Of a stretch of 34,096 bases of DNA, positions 16,260 to 24,181 are shown piece after piece. The stretch comes from Phycisphaerales bacterium (GTDB taxonomy: Bacteria > Planctomycetota > Phycisphaerae > Phycisphaerales > UBA1924), in the NCBI GenBank assembly GCA_020427635.1, contig JAGQOH010000035.1, positions 1-34,096 of the forward strand, written 5' to 3'. The notes under the pieces are model-generated. The model saw nothing but the letters and a program-made list of their open reading frames with translations, was not told the origin of the DNA and ran no database searches. A program made the translations under genes and the position numbers. The first letter of the stretch is position 1; each line of letters begins with the position of its first letter.

Positions 16260-17170
16260 GCAATGCAGCAACGATTGCAGCAGCTGCCACAGCTGCGACG
16301 ACAGCCGCGACGATCGCAAGCACCCAGACCGCAATGGACGCATCCACCGGACGGAGCAAGCCGCCCAGCGGCTCGCGCACCGTGCGCTTTCGCATCAAGC
16401 GTTCAGATGGGCACAATAAGAATGTTCGGTGGGAAGAATTCGACGTGCCGGTGACCTCGGGCAGCGAAGGCTCAGGCTCCGCAAACGTGATCTCCTGCCT
16501 GCAGCACATCGCCGCCAATCCAGTCACCCGCGACGGACGACGCACCACACCAATCGCCTATGACGCGGGCTGCCTGGAAGAGGTCTGCGGCTCATGCACC
16601 ATGGTCATCAATGGCAAAGTGCGCCAGGCCTGTTCATGCCTCATTGATGACTACGCCCCCAACAATGGCGATGTCATCACGCTCGAACCCATGACCAAGT
16701 TCCCGACGATCCGCGACCTCTGGGTCGACCGCGCCCGCTTGTTCGCAACCCTCAAACGCACCTCCGCCTGGGTCCCGATCGACGGCACCTACGCACTTGG
16801 CGCCGGGCCAAAGGAGAAGCCCGATGAGCAGCAGATTCGCTACAAGCTCAGTGAATGCATGAGTTGCGGCTGCTGTCTCGAGGCCTGCCCGCAGTACACG
16901 CTCGAAGAAGACGCCAAGGATTGGGACAAAGCCTTCGTCGGTGCCGCCGTCATCTCGCAAGCCCGATATTTCAATATGCAGCCCACCGGGGCAACTTTGA
17001 AGAAGGAACGACTCGACGCTCTCTCAGCCCCAGGTGGCGTGTCGGATTGTGGCAACGCCCAAAACTGCGTGCAGGTCTGCCCGAAGGAGATTCCGCTCAC
17101 CGAGTCGATCGCCGCGATGGGGCGCCAAGTCACCGTCCATCGGATCAAACAGTTCTTCGTGGGGCGGTAG
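16256..17170 (+). CDS. sdhB: Succinate dehydrogenase iron-sulfur subunit (304 aa)
   Basis: Carries three Fe-S clusters linking SdhA to SdhC. The [2Fe-2S] ligands lie in DAGCLEEVCGSCT and the following cysteine of VRQACSC. The [4Fe-4S] motif is CMSCGCCLEACP, and the [3Fe-4S] cysteines lie in DCGNAQNCVQVCPKEIPL. The first 40 or so residues are a low-complexity Ala/Thr run absent from typical SdhB. An internal ATG at 16334 would remove most of it, but the ATGA overlap with sdhA favours 16256. A strong hairpin 30 bases after the stop closes the operon. Confidence 0.94.
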   Translation: MSNAATIAAAATAATTAATIASTQTAMDASTGRSKPPSGSRTVRFRIKRSDGHNKNVRWEEFDVPVTSGSEGSGSANVISCLQHIAANPVTRDGRRTTPIAYDAGCLEEVCGSCTMVINGKVRQACSCLIDDYAPNNGDVITLEPMTKFPTIRDLWVDRARLFATLKRTSAWVPIDGTYALGAGPKEKPDEQQIRYKLSECMSCGCCLEACPQYTLEEDAKDWDKAFVGAAVISQARYFNMQPTGATLKKERLDALSAPGGVSDCGNAQNCVQVCPKEIPLTESIAAMGRQVTVHRIKQFFVGR

Positions 17171-17200
17171 GGGTCCACGCATGGAGCCTTTGAGGGCGAT

Positions 17201-17232
17201 TGGTGCCACCAGGCTCGATGCTGGTGGTACCG
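17201..17232 (+). terminator. Hairpin after sdhB
   Basis: GGTGCCACCAG and CTGGTGGTACC form an 11-base-pair stem (one G-U pair, 12 pairs with an outer U-G) around an 8-base loop, 30 bases after the sdhB stop. No T-run follows, so it is a probable but not classical intrinsic terminator. It may instead protect the 3' end. Confidence 0.55.
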
Positions 17233-17257
17233 TTGGCAATGGGCGATCAGCCCCGAT

Positions 17258-17263
17258 GGAGGT
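17258..17263 (+). promoter_or_regulatory. Strong Shine-Dalgarno site of the DUF1573 gene
   Basis: GGAGGT lies six bases before the ATG at 17270. It fixes that ATG over the later in-frame ATGs. Confidence 0.7.
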
Positions 17264-17269
17264 CTTGCA

Positions 17270-18376
17270 ATGCTGGGGATGGGAATGGCTCGGAAGACTT
17301 GGTTCGGTGTGATGACGTTGCTCCTGGTGGCGATGAGCCCCACCGGTGCCTTCGCACAAGTGCAATTGAAGCCCGAACCCCTTGACCCCGACGCCCCCCC
17401 CTTCTCCGTGGGCGAGCAGCCCGTGCAGCTTGGATACATCCGCCTGGACCAGGGACTGGTCACAACCCTCGAACTGCACAACGAAGGTGACGAACCACTC
17501 ACCATTCAAAAGATCGTGACCGGCTGCAAATGCACGACCATCGATCCAATGAACCCGGTGGTGCCCGCCCACGGCAGCACGACACTGGTCATCGAACACA
17601 ACCCAGAGCCCTATGTCCATGGTTGGACCAAGCAGTTCCGGATCCAAACCGTTGAGAAGCCGCGAAACTGGTACTCATTCGTCTGCCAAGCGACCTGCGG
17701 GTATGCCATTCAGTTGAACAAGGGCGCCTCACCGCGCATCGCAGACGTTACAGGAAACATCACTGCCGAATCGATTGATCAACGTCCATTCCGCGTGCTT
17801 GCCGTGCAGGGCCAGCCGCCCATGCTGCAGGACTTTGATCCGGTAAAGGACGAGCCGCGCAACAACTATGTCATTCAATACGACCTGGGCCAGGACGCGG
17901 CACATGGGATGGCCCTGCCTGCACTGGTGATCGAGACCGATCATCCCGAAGCGCCGATGATTGCGATGACCGTCACGGGCAAGACACTGCGTCGCGTCCT
18001 TGATGCACAACCCGTCAGCTGGCGCCCGCACGAGGACTACTTGCTCCTCAACACCGTTGAGCCAGGCGGACCGGGCATCGAGCGCACATTCCAGTTGCAG
18101 CGCACGCGCACATTGCCCGGCGAAACGCCCGAGCTCTCCATTGAGCTGTCGGGGTTTGATGGCCAGGCCTCGCCGCTCGTCGCCGACGTGGTTCGCGTCG
18201 TCCCAACACCAGATGGGCGAGGCGGCGAGTTCGACGTCACCTGCGTGTTCCGGGTAAAGGAGGGCGCTGCCCCTGGGTTCGTCGAGAATGTCGCTGTCAT
18301 CTCCCAGGGCGCGCAGTTCACGCAACTGCCAGTCTTTGCCAGGGTTGCCGGCGCCTCGGGCGAAGCCCCCCGCTGA
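17270..18376 (+). CDS. Exported DUF1573 domain protein (368 aa)
   Basis: Secreted or periplasmic protein. A signal peptide (KTWFGVMTLLLVAMSPTGAFA) ends at a likely cleavage site AFA-QV near residue 29. The following about 110 residues resemble DUF1573, an Ig-like beta domain: GYIRLDQGLVTTLELHNEGDEPLTI, then the characteristic cysteine pair in TGCKCTTIDP, and an HGSTTL strand. The remaining about 220 residues look like further beta-rich repeats without a clear family. Such proteins are abundant in planctomycetes and Bacteroidetes; the molecular role is unknown. It stands between the sdh operon hairpin and the LEPR protein gene, and is probably expressed from its own promoter within 17171-17257, although no clear promoter is visible there. 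Confidence 0.78.
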   Translation: MLGMGMARKTWFGVMTLLLVAMSPTGAFAQVQLKPEPLDPDAPPFSVGEQPVQLGYIRLDQGLVTTLELHNEGDEPLTIQKIVTGCKCTTIDPMNPVVPAHGSTTLVIEHNPEPYVHGWTKQFRIQTVEKPRNWYSFVCQATCGYAIQLNKGASPRIADVTGNITAESIDQRPFRVLAVQGQPPMLQDFDPVKDEPRNNYVIQYDLGQDAAHGMALPALVIETDHPEAPMIAMTVTGKTLRRVLDAQPVSWRPHEDYLLLNTVEPGGPGIERTFQLQRTRTLPGETPELSIELSGFDGQASPLVADVVRVVPTPDGRGGEFDVTCVFRVKEGAAPGFVENVAVISQGAQFTQLPVFARVAGASGEAPR

Positions 18377-18383
18377 CCCATCC

Positions 18384-18401
18384 AGGCGGCACGACCCGCC
18401 T
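18384..18401 (+). terminator. Weak hairpin after the DUF1573 gene
   Basis: AGGCGG and CCGCCT form a 6-base-pair stem around a 6-base loop, seven bases after the stop at 18376. There is no T-run, so terminator function is uncertain. Confidence 0.25.
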
Positions 18402-18431
18402 CATCGGAATCGATCGAACCGGCGGAAGCTC

Positions 18432-18460
18432 TTGCCGTACAAGGGGTTCTGGCTCATACT
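18432..18460 (+). promoter_or_regulatory. Candidate sigma70-type promoter of the LEPR protein gene
   Basis: TTGCCG (18432-18437) and CATACT (18455-18460) are exactly 17 bases apart, with 4/6 matches each. The expected start near 18467 gives a leader of about 55 bases before the GTG at 18522. This supports that start over the longer frame back to 18288, which overlaps the DUF1573 gene. Confidence 0.45.
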
Positions 18461-18464
18461 GCAG

Positions 18465-18491
18465 CCGGAGCGGGGCCCTTTGGGCCGCCGG
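18465..18491 (+). other. GC-rich hairpin at the 5' end of the LEPR transcript
   Basis: CCGG (18465-18468) pairs with CCGG (18488-18491), and inside it GGCCC (18474-18478) pairs with GGGCC (18482-18486) around a TTT loop. It would form right at the predicted transcript start and could stabilise the message or control its translation. Confidence 0.4.
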
Positions 18492-18521
18492 TACGGGGAT
18501 GTTCTGAGAAAGCAAAAAGCC

Positions 18522-21500
18522 GTGACCAAACGCCGTAAGACCGGATCCAGCCGATCGCCTCGCACCCATCGCGTGCCGCCGATCGTCGAATCTCTCGAGC
18601 CACGCCTCCTGCTCAGCACGGGGCTGATCCCCTGCATCGACCTGGTCGAGGCCGACAACCGCGGGCTGGTCGTCATGCACGTGACCGCCGATCTGGTCGC
18701 AGGCAGCGTGGACAATCAATCCGTTCAACTCCTCGGGCGCGGCGCTGACGGCATCCTCGGCACTGACGACGACAACGTCCTCAATGCCACCGTGAGCTAT
18801 GACGCAGCAACCCGAGAAATCCGGATCGAAGCCGACGCGCTGGAAGCCGACACCGCCTACGGCATTCGCGTCGACGGTGACAGCATCCGCGACACAGGCG
18901 GCCGCAGGCTCGACGCCGAGTTCAATGGCCCGGGCTTGGCAACCGGCAATGGCATCGAAGGCGGCACACTACTGATCTACACCGAGTCGACCGCGGGCAA
19001 TCCCATCGCGCGCGTGACCACGAATCTCGGCGCGATCGACATCGAGCTCTTCCGCGACCAAACGCCGCTCACTGTGGCCAACTTCATGGTCTATGCCAAC
19101 CGCGGCGTGTGGGATCGCTCTTTCTTCCATCGTCTCGTAAATGACTTCGTCATCCAGGGTGGCGGCTTCTTTGCCGAGCCCGGCTTTCAACGCATCCCGC
19201 AAGATCCCGCGGTACAAAACGAGCCCGGCATCTCCAACCTGCGCGGCACGGTCGCCATGGCGAAGCTGGGCGGCAACCCCAACTCCGCAACCAATGAGTG
19301 GTTCTTCAACCTCAACGACAACAGCTCAAACCTCGACAATCAGAATGGCGGCTTCACCGTCTTCGCCGAGATCGTCAACGCGCAGGGCTTTGAGATCCTT
19401 GACCTGCTCACGCTGAACCGCGACATCGTTAACGCAAGCAGCCAAAACGGCGCATTCAACGAAGTCCCCGTGCTCGATGCCGGTGATGTCGTCAACAACC
19501 AGATCACCCCTGAAGATCTGCTCAAAATCGAGCGCGTCGCAACGCTTGTCGGCTTGACCGCAACCCCCTTCGAATCGCTCGAAGTCGCGGCCACCGCCGT
19601 CGTCTCAAACCCGCGCGCCGGTGTCGGCGTCCGCTTGTACGCCCTGGATGCAGGCACGAACGAGGACCTCGCCGGCATGCTGAAGGTCAAGTTCGGCGCC
19701 GGCCGCAGCATCGAATCGATCACAATTCGCGAGGGCGCATCCGTTGGACGCTTGGCGATCGAGATCAGCGGCGCAACTTCAGTCGGCGTGCTCAAGGACG
19801 CACGGCCTGATAGCCACGATCTGGCATTCATCGTCTCGAGTGCGCACATTGGCCAAATCAACCTGCGCGGGTCCGTGCTTGGCATGGACATCAACGATGT
19901 CGTGTTGCCGGGCGGCACCCAGCTTGAAGACGACATAGATGGCGATGGAAAGCTCGACGATGCAGTCGCCATCTATATCCCAAGCGGATTTGTCGACACC
20001 CTGCGCGTCCGTGGCGATTTGTCGGGCGACGTGATTGCCACCGGTGGCGCCCGATCGCTGCGCGTTGATGGACTCGTCAAGACCACGGAGTTCCGCGTCG
20101 GGAACTCGGCATCGCCTGAGGGGAACTACCTCTCAGCTCGCTTCAACCGCGTTGACCAAACCTCTCTCCTCAGCGACGATCCGATTCGCACCCTGCGCGC
20201 CGCGGAATGGGAAAACTCCACGCCAGAGGCGTGGATGGTGCGCGCGCCCATGATCGTCGACCTGCAGACCAAGGGCGGCCGCGGCCTCGATGGCGACTTC
20301 AACGTCTCGCTCAACCTGAACGGAGCTGGCTTGGGCGGCTTTGGCGTCTTGGGTCGGGCGCGCATTGCCGGCGACATCAACAACGCCACTTGGGATGCGA
20401 CCGCGGGCGTCGGTCAGATTCGCGTCGGTGGCGACATCACCCAGTGGGAAGCAAACATCGCCGGCAGCATGGCCTCCCTCTCTGCAAATCGCCTCCAAGC
20501 AGCTTCTCTCACCATTGGCGCAGAACTCACCAAGGGCATCGAAGCCTGGTCATGGAACGGCGGCATCCTGGACGTGCAAGGCCAGGTCGGACGACTCGTG
20601 CTGAGTGGCGACCGGCGCGCGGACGACTCGGGCGATCTGCGCGGCGTCAACATCATGATCAATGACCCAGGCGCGCCCGCACGCATGGATCGCTTCTGGG
20701 TCGCCGGCGATGTCACTGATGTCGACATGACCGCCCGATCCGAATTTGGCTCCATCCAGCTTGATGGCATGCTGCGCAATTCATCAATCCAGACTGCAGG
20801 CGATGTTGGCTTCGTCCGCACAGGCGACGCGCGTGAAGGCACGCTCTCGATCAATGGCCTGATTGGCACAGTGACGGTGGGCGATTGGGTGGGCGACCTC
20901 TTCTTGGGCCGCACTGGTCGAATCAATGTCAATGGCAGCTTCTTGGGCGACTTCTTCACACGCCACACCGAACTGATGGTGGTGGATGGCGATGTCGAGG
21001 GGCAAGACTTCCGGTTCAACAGCGCGAACCAAGTCGTTGTGAAAGGCGACGTGATCAATTCCCGCGTCTGGTTCGAAGGCTCGGCGACCGACACATCGGT
21101 CAACCTCTTCGACATCCGCGGTGCTCTGCTCGCGTCCCAGTTCTACGCCACCGAAAATGTCGGCACGATCCAGGCCACCGCGATGATGGACTCGGCAATC
21201 TACGTCGGCGCCTCGGCAGAGAACCCCATCAATGGCTTCCCGGATGAAAACGGCGCCGGCATCGACCAATCCAAGATGCTCGAACGCCTCATGGTGCTCG
21301 GACGAAGCGATACCTCGGTCTCGTTTGACAACGTCATCGTCGCCGCTGGCAGGATCGGCACCGCATCCGTCTCCTACCCGGAGCATTTCTCCAGCCACGC
21401 GCCCAAGTACGGACTCGCAGCGTCGCAGTTTGGGTCCGTGTTCACCCGATTGGAGACAGGCCAGGTGATCTCCGTGCAGAATCCCCGAGTCTCACCGCCC

Positions 21501-21557
21501 GCCATTGGGGCCTATCAGGTGCGTGTTGGATTTGACGCCCCCGCTGTCAGCAGCTGA
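18522..21557 (+). CDS. LEPR-motif exported protein with cyclophilin domain and beta-repeat region (1011 aa)
   Basis: Large surface or exported protein. The N-terminus is strongly basic (TKRRKTGSSRSPRTHR), followed by LEPRLLLS at residues 25-32, the planctomycete LEPR motif near the N-terminus. Residues about 35-150 look like an Ig-like beta domain. About 163-305 form a cyclophilin-type peptidyl-prolyl isomerase domain: RVTTNLGAIDIELF, FFHRLVNDFVIQGGGFF with the catalytic-type arginine R204, NSATNEWFFNL and FTVFAEIV. The remaining about 700 residues are rich in short G-D-(I/V) strands and turns (for example RVRGDLSGDVIATGG, RVGGDITQ, VVKGDVINSRVW). This suggests a parallel beta-helix or similar solenoid. 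GTG at 18522 is chosen from the promoter position and because earlier sequence overlaps DUF1573; the Shine-Dalgarno site is weak. Confidence 0.82.
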   Translation: MTKRRKTGSSRSPRTHRVPPIVESLEPRLLLSTGLIPCIDLVEADNRGLVVMHVTADLVAGSVDNQSVQLLGRGADGILGTDDDNVLNATVSYDAATREIRIEADALEADTAYGIRVDGDSIRDTGGRRLDAEFNGPGLATGNGIEGGTLLIYTESTAGNPIARVTTNLGAIDIELFRDQTPLTVANFMVYANRGVWDRSFFHRLVNDFVIQGGGFFAEPGFQRIPQDPAVQNEPGISNLRGTVAMAKLGGNPNSATNEWFFNLNDNSSNLDNQNGGFTVFAEIVNAQGFEILDLLTLNRDIVNASSQNGAFNEVPVLDAGDVVNNQITPEDLLKIERVATLVGLTATPFESLEVAATAVVSNPRAGVGVRLYALDAGTNEDLAGMLKVKFGAGRSIESITIREGASVGRLAIEISGATSVGVLKDARPDSHDLAFIVSSAHIGQINLRGSVLGMDINDVVLPGGTQLEDDIDGDGKLDDAVAIYIPSGFVDTLRVRGDLSGDVIATGGARSLRVDGLVKTTEFRVGNSASPEGNYLSARFNRVDQTSLLSDDPIRTLRAAEWENSTPEAWMVRAPMIVDLQTKGGRGLDGDFNVSLNLNGAGLGGFGVLGRARIAGDINNATWDATAGVGQIRVGGDITQWEANIAGSMASLSANRLQAASLTIGAELTKGIEAWSWNGGILDVQGQVGRLVLSGDRRADDSGDLRGVNIMINDPGAPARMDRFWVAGDVTDVDMTARSEFGSIQLDGMLRNSSIQTAGDVGFVRTGDAREGTLSINGLIGTVTVGDWVGDLFLGRTGRINVNGSFLGDFFTRHTELMVVDGDVEGQDFRFNSANQVVVKGDVINSRVWFEGSATDTSVNLFDIRGALLASQFYATENVGTIQATAMMDSAIYVGASAENPINGFPDENGAGIDQSKMLERLMVLGRSDTSVSFDNVIVAAGRIGTASVSYPEHFSSHAPKYGLAASQFGSVFTRLETGQVISVQNPRVSPPAIGAYQVRVGFDAPAVSS

Positions 21558-21562
21558 CGTGC

Positions 21563-21593
21563 TACAGTGAACGGGTGGCAGGCGCTGCCGCAC
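21563..21593 (+). promoter_or_regulatory. Candidate -10 element and following hairpin before the Ppx/GppA gene
   Basis: TACAGT (21563-21568) lies about 56 bases before the GTG at 21625. Just after it, GTGGCAG (21575-21581) pairs with CTGCC-G-CAC (21585-21593) with one bulge and a 3-base loop. The hairpin may instead end transcription of the LEPR gene. Just before it, GTCAGC-A-GCTGAC (21546-21558) is a perfect palindrome at the end of the LEPR gene. Confidence 0.3.
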
Positions 21594-21624
21594 ACGCACT
21601 GAAGCCCGAGGGGATTGGCACACC

Positions 21625-23355
21625 GTGGGCGAAGCCGACAAACGACCGAAGGCCCCAGATCACAATGGCGCCGACGACGGGCAAGCTGTCGCGCGCCGCG
21701 TCGCCGCGATCGACATCGGTTCCAACAGCGTTCGACTGATCGTCGCGCAAGGGTCCTCGCCCTCCGCCTACCGATTGCTCACCGACGAAAAGGAGAACGT
21801 GCGCCTCGCGCGCGGCGTGGCCGCCGACCGCTCCCTTTCACGCGAGCGCATGCTGCAGGCGGCCGACGTCGTCCAGCAGCTGGTGAAGATCGCAGAAGGA
21901 TATGGCGCGGACCCCATCGAACTCGTGGCCACCGCCGCAGTACGCGATGCTCCCAACCGTGGGATGTTCATCGACATGGTCCGCGAGCGCACGGGCCGAA
22001 CAGTGCGCATTATCTCTGGCGCCGAAGAAGGCCGCTTCGCCCACGAATCCGTCGCACACGCGTTCGACCTCGCACACCTCAATGCCGCCGTGGTCGACAT
22101 CGGTGGCGGGAGCACGGAAATCGTGCTCTCGACGGGCGGCGTGATCGAGCACATCGAATCAGTGCCGCTCGGCGCCGTGCGCCTTGCCGATCGGTTCGGG
22201 CCCGCAGACCTGGCCGACAGCGCCGGGTATGAGAGCATGACGACCGCAGCACGCGACGCCCTTCGCAAAGTGCTGCGCAAGCCACGCGCCACGCAACATG
22301 TCATGATTGGCACGGGCGGCACGTTCACGACGCTCGCCGGCATCTCCATCGCCCGAGCCGCAATCGCAACACCCAAGGCTCGGCGCGCAGAGCCTCCCAT
22401 TGCTCGATCGATCCGTGGCTATGAACTCACGCGCGCCGACGTGCGACACACCATCGATTGGCTGCGAGCCATGACCGCCGATGAGCGCAAGCATGTCCGC
22501 GGACTCAGTGCCGATCGTGCTGAGATCATTGTTCCCGGGCTGGTCATCGTTGAAGAAGTGATGCGCAGTCTCAATGTGAACGTGCTGCGCGTGCATGACC
22601 GGGGCGTCCGAGATGGCCTGATCCTTGACGCGCTCAAACAGCTCTTTGGCCCAAGTCCGCTCGCGCCCGAAGATCCAACTGAAGAGCGCCGCGCTTCGGT
22701 GATCGAGTTTGGCCGCCGCTGCAACTTCGAGCAAGCGCACAGCGAACACGTTGCTCGACTTGCGTTGTCCGTCTTTGATCAGGTCAAGGCCCAGCTCGAA
22801 GCCTTGGACAAGCCTGTCCCATGGGGCACACCACGCCATCGCATGCTGTTGGAAGCTGCTGCACTCTTGCGCGACGTTGGCTACTTCGTCACCTACAAGG
22901 GCCATCACAAACACAGCTACTTCCTCATCGCCAATAGCGACTTGGAAGGCTTTGATGAATCGGACACGCGGTTCATCGCTGCAATCGCCCGCTACCACCG
23001 AAAAGGCCTACCGAAACGAAAGCATGAAGCCGTCGCCGCGTTGCCGCGCAAGGAGCATCGGGCACTCTGGGCATTGGGCGGCATCCTGCGCATGACCGAC
23101 GGGCTGGATCGCACGCAGAGCCAAGCGGTCACCGATGTGTCAGTCGAGCTTGCGCCGCCGCACTGCATCGTCCGCGTCCAGGCCGCGACCGATCCGCGAG
23201 CCGACCTCTGGGGCGCCCATCGAAAACGCGACATGTTTGAACGCGCCTTCGACCTCACCGTGCGGTTCGAATGGGACAATGCCAAGACACCGGACCGCGC
23301 CACGCCTGCTGAACCCAAAGCGCAAACGAGCACCGCCCCCACCGCTGCACATTGA
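21625..23355 (+). CDS. Ppx/GppA family exopolyphosphatase / pppGpp phosphatase (576 aa)
   Basis: ASKHA-fold phosphatase acting on polyphosphate and/or pppGpp. The N-terminal catalytic part (about 25-335) shows AAIDIGSNSVRLIVAQ, a phosphate-binding strand, VVDIGGGSTEIVLS, and GTGGTFTTLAGI. The C-terminal part (from about 365) is HD-like: EQAHSEHVARLALSVFDQV, LLEAAALLRDVGYFV and HHKHSYFLIANSDLEGF. The HD doublet reads RD (LLRDVG), so this metal site is probably incomplete, as is also common in the Ppx/GppA C-terminal domain. Ppx and GppA activities cannot be separated by eye. The GTG at 21625 gives a short non-conserved N-terminus before the first motif. An ABC ATPase gene follows ten bases after the stop, and hppA elsewhere in the window also serves phosphate energy metabolism. 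Confidence 0.9.
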   Translation: MGEADKRPKAPDHNGADDGQAVARRVAAIDIGSNSVRLIVAQGSSPSAYRLLTDEKENVRLARGVAADRSLSRERMLQAADVVQQLVKIAEGYGADPIELVATAAVRDAPNRGMFIDMVRERTGRTVRIISGAEEGRFAHESVAHAFDLAHLNAAVVDIGGGSTEIVLSTGGVIEHIESVPLGAVRLADRFGPADLADSAGYESMTTAARDALRKVLRKPRATQHVMIGTGGTFTTLAGISIARAAIATPKARRAEPPIARSIRGYELTRADVRHTIDWLRAMTADERKHVRGLSADRAEIIVPGLVIVEEVMRSLNVNVLRVHDRGVRDGLILDALKQLFGPSPLAPEDPTEERRASVIEFGRRCNFEQAHSEHVARLALSVFDQVKAQLEALDKPVPWGTPRHRMLLEAAALLRDVGYFVTYKGHHKHSYFLIANSDLEGFDESDTRFIAAIARYHRKGLPKRKHEAVAALPRKEHRALWALGGILRMTDGLDRTQSQAVTDVSVELAPPHCIVRVQAATDPRADLWGAHRKRDMFERAFDLTVRFEWDNAKTPDRATPAEPKAQTSTAPTAAH

Positions 23356-23365
23356 GCACAGACGC

Positions 23366-24106
23366 TTGACCGCACTGCACCTGGAACAACTCACGAAGCG
23401 GTTTGGCACACGCCCCGCCCTCGATCGCGTCACGCTTTCGCTGGCGCCAGGTGAGATCCTCTGCGTGCTAGGCCAGAGCGGCTGTGGAAAATCGACACTC
23501 CTGCGCATCATCGCAGGCCTTCTGAAACCCACGTCCGGCCGCGTGCGCTTTGGTGAACAAGATGTCACGCAAGTGCGCGCCGAACGCCGAGGCGTCGCGA
23601 TGTGCTTCCAGAGCCTTGCACTCTGGCCTCACTTGACCGCAGAAGAAAACATTCGCGTTGGCCTCTCGAGGCAGCATCTCTCGCACGCGGACGCAAACGC
23701 TCGGATCGCCGCGATCGCTCAACAAATGCATGTCGGACCGCTCCTTACAGCGCGACCCGGCGCGCTGAGTGGTGGCGAGCAGCAACGCATCGCACTCGCG
23801 CGAGCCCTCGTGACGCAACCGAGACTGCTCCTGCTAGACGAGCCGCTCTCGAGCCTCGATGCGCCGTTGCGCCGAGAACTGCGCACTGAGATCCGTGACC
23901 TGTGCAAATCGAAGAAGTTGACGACGATCTATGTCACCCACGACGCTGATGAGGCCTTCGCCGTGGGCGATCGGCTCGCCGTGCTCCAGGGAGGCCGCGT
24001 CGTCCAGGTGGGCACGCCACAAGCTCTTCGCACCGAACCACAGCACGCCGATGTCGCGCGCCTTCTGGGCGTATGCCACGACAAATGTTCAACCCCGAAC
24101 GCTTGA
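23366..24106 (+). CDS. ABC transporter ATP-binding protein (246 aa)
   Basis: Nucleotide-binding subunit of an ABC importer of the PotA/FbpC/CysA-like group. Motifs are in order: Walker A GQSGCGKST (36-44), Q loop CFQSLALWPHLTAEENI, signature LSGGEQQRIALARAL, Walker B LLLLDEPLSSLD and the H loop YVTHDADEA. It ends soon after the ATPase core, so the C-terminal regulatory TOBE domain found in PotA and FbpC is missing. No permease or binding protein is nearby, so the substrate cannot be given. A TTG at 23366 is chosen as start, because ALHLEQLTKRFG is where the family begins; upstream frame to 23135 overlaps the phosphatase gene and is not family-like. The start codon is the least certain point. 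Confidence 0.85.
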   Translation: MTALHLEQLTKRFGTRPALDRVTLSLAPGEILCVLGQSGCGKSTLLRIIAGLLKPTSGRVRFGEQDVTQVRAERRGVAMCFQSLALWPHLTAEENIRVGLSRQHLSHADANARIAAIAQQMHVGPLLTARPGALSGGEQQRIALARALVTQPRLLLLDEPLSSLDAPLRRELRTEIRDLCKSKKLTTIYVTHDADEAFAVGDRLAVLQGGRVVQVGTPQALRTEPQHADVARLLGVCHDKCSTPNA

Positions 24107-24128
24107 TGTGGTTGCCTGCCCATGCCCC

Positions 24129-24134
24129 TACAAT
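24129..24134 (+). promoter_or_regulatory. Candidate -10 element of the succinate-semialdehyde dehydrogenase gene
   Basis: TACAAT matches TATAAT at 5/6 positions. Transcription would begin near 24141, downstream of the in-frame ATGs at 24122 and 24137. This supports the GTG at 24182 as the true start. TTGATG at 24103 is a poor -35 at 20-base spacing. Confidence 0.4.
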
Positions 24135-24181
24135 GCATGGTCGTTCAAGACATCGGCGCCACCGCATTCAGGATCAAGCTC

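Noticed and set aside
18288..18521. Upstream extension of the LEPR protein frame
   Set aside because: It overlaps the DUF1573 gene and its predicted promoter; LEPR motifs normally lie close to the N-terminus, which fits the GTG at 18522.
23135..23365. Upstream extension of the ABC ATPase frame
   Set aside because: It overlaps the end of the Ppx/GppA gene and is composed of non-family Ser/Arg/Pro-rich sequence.
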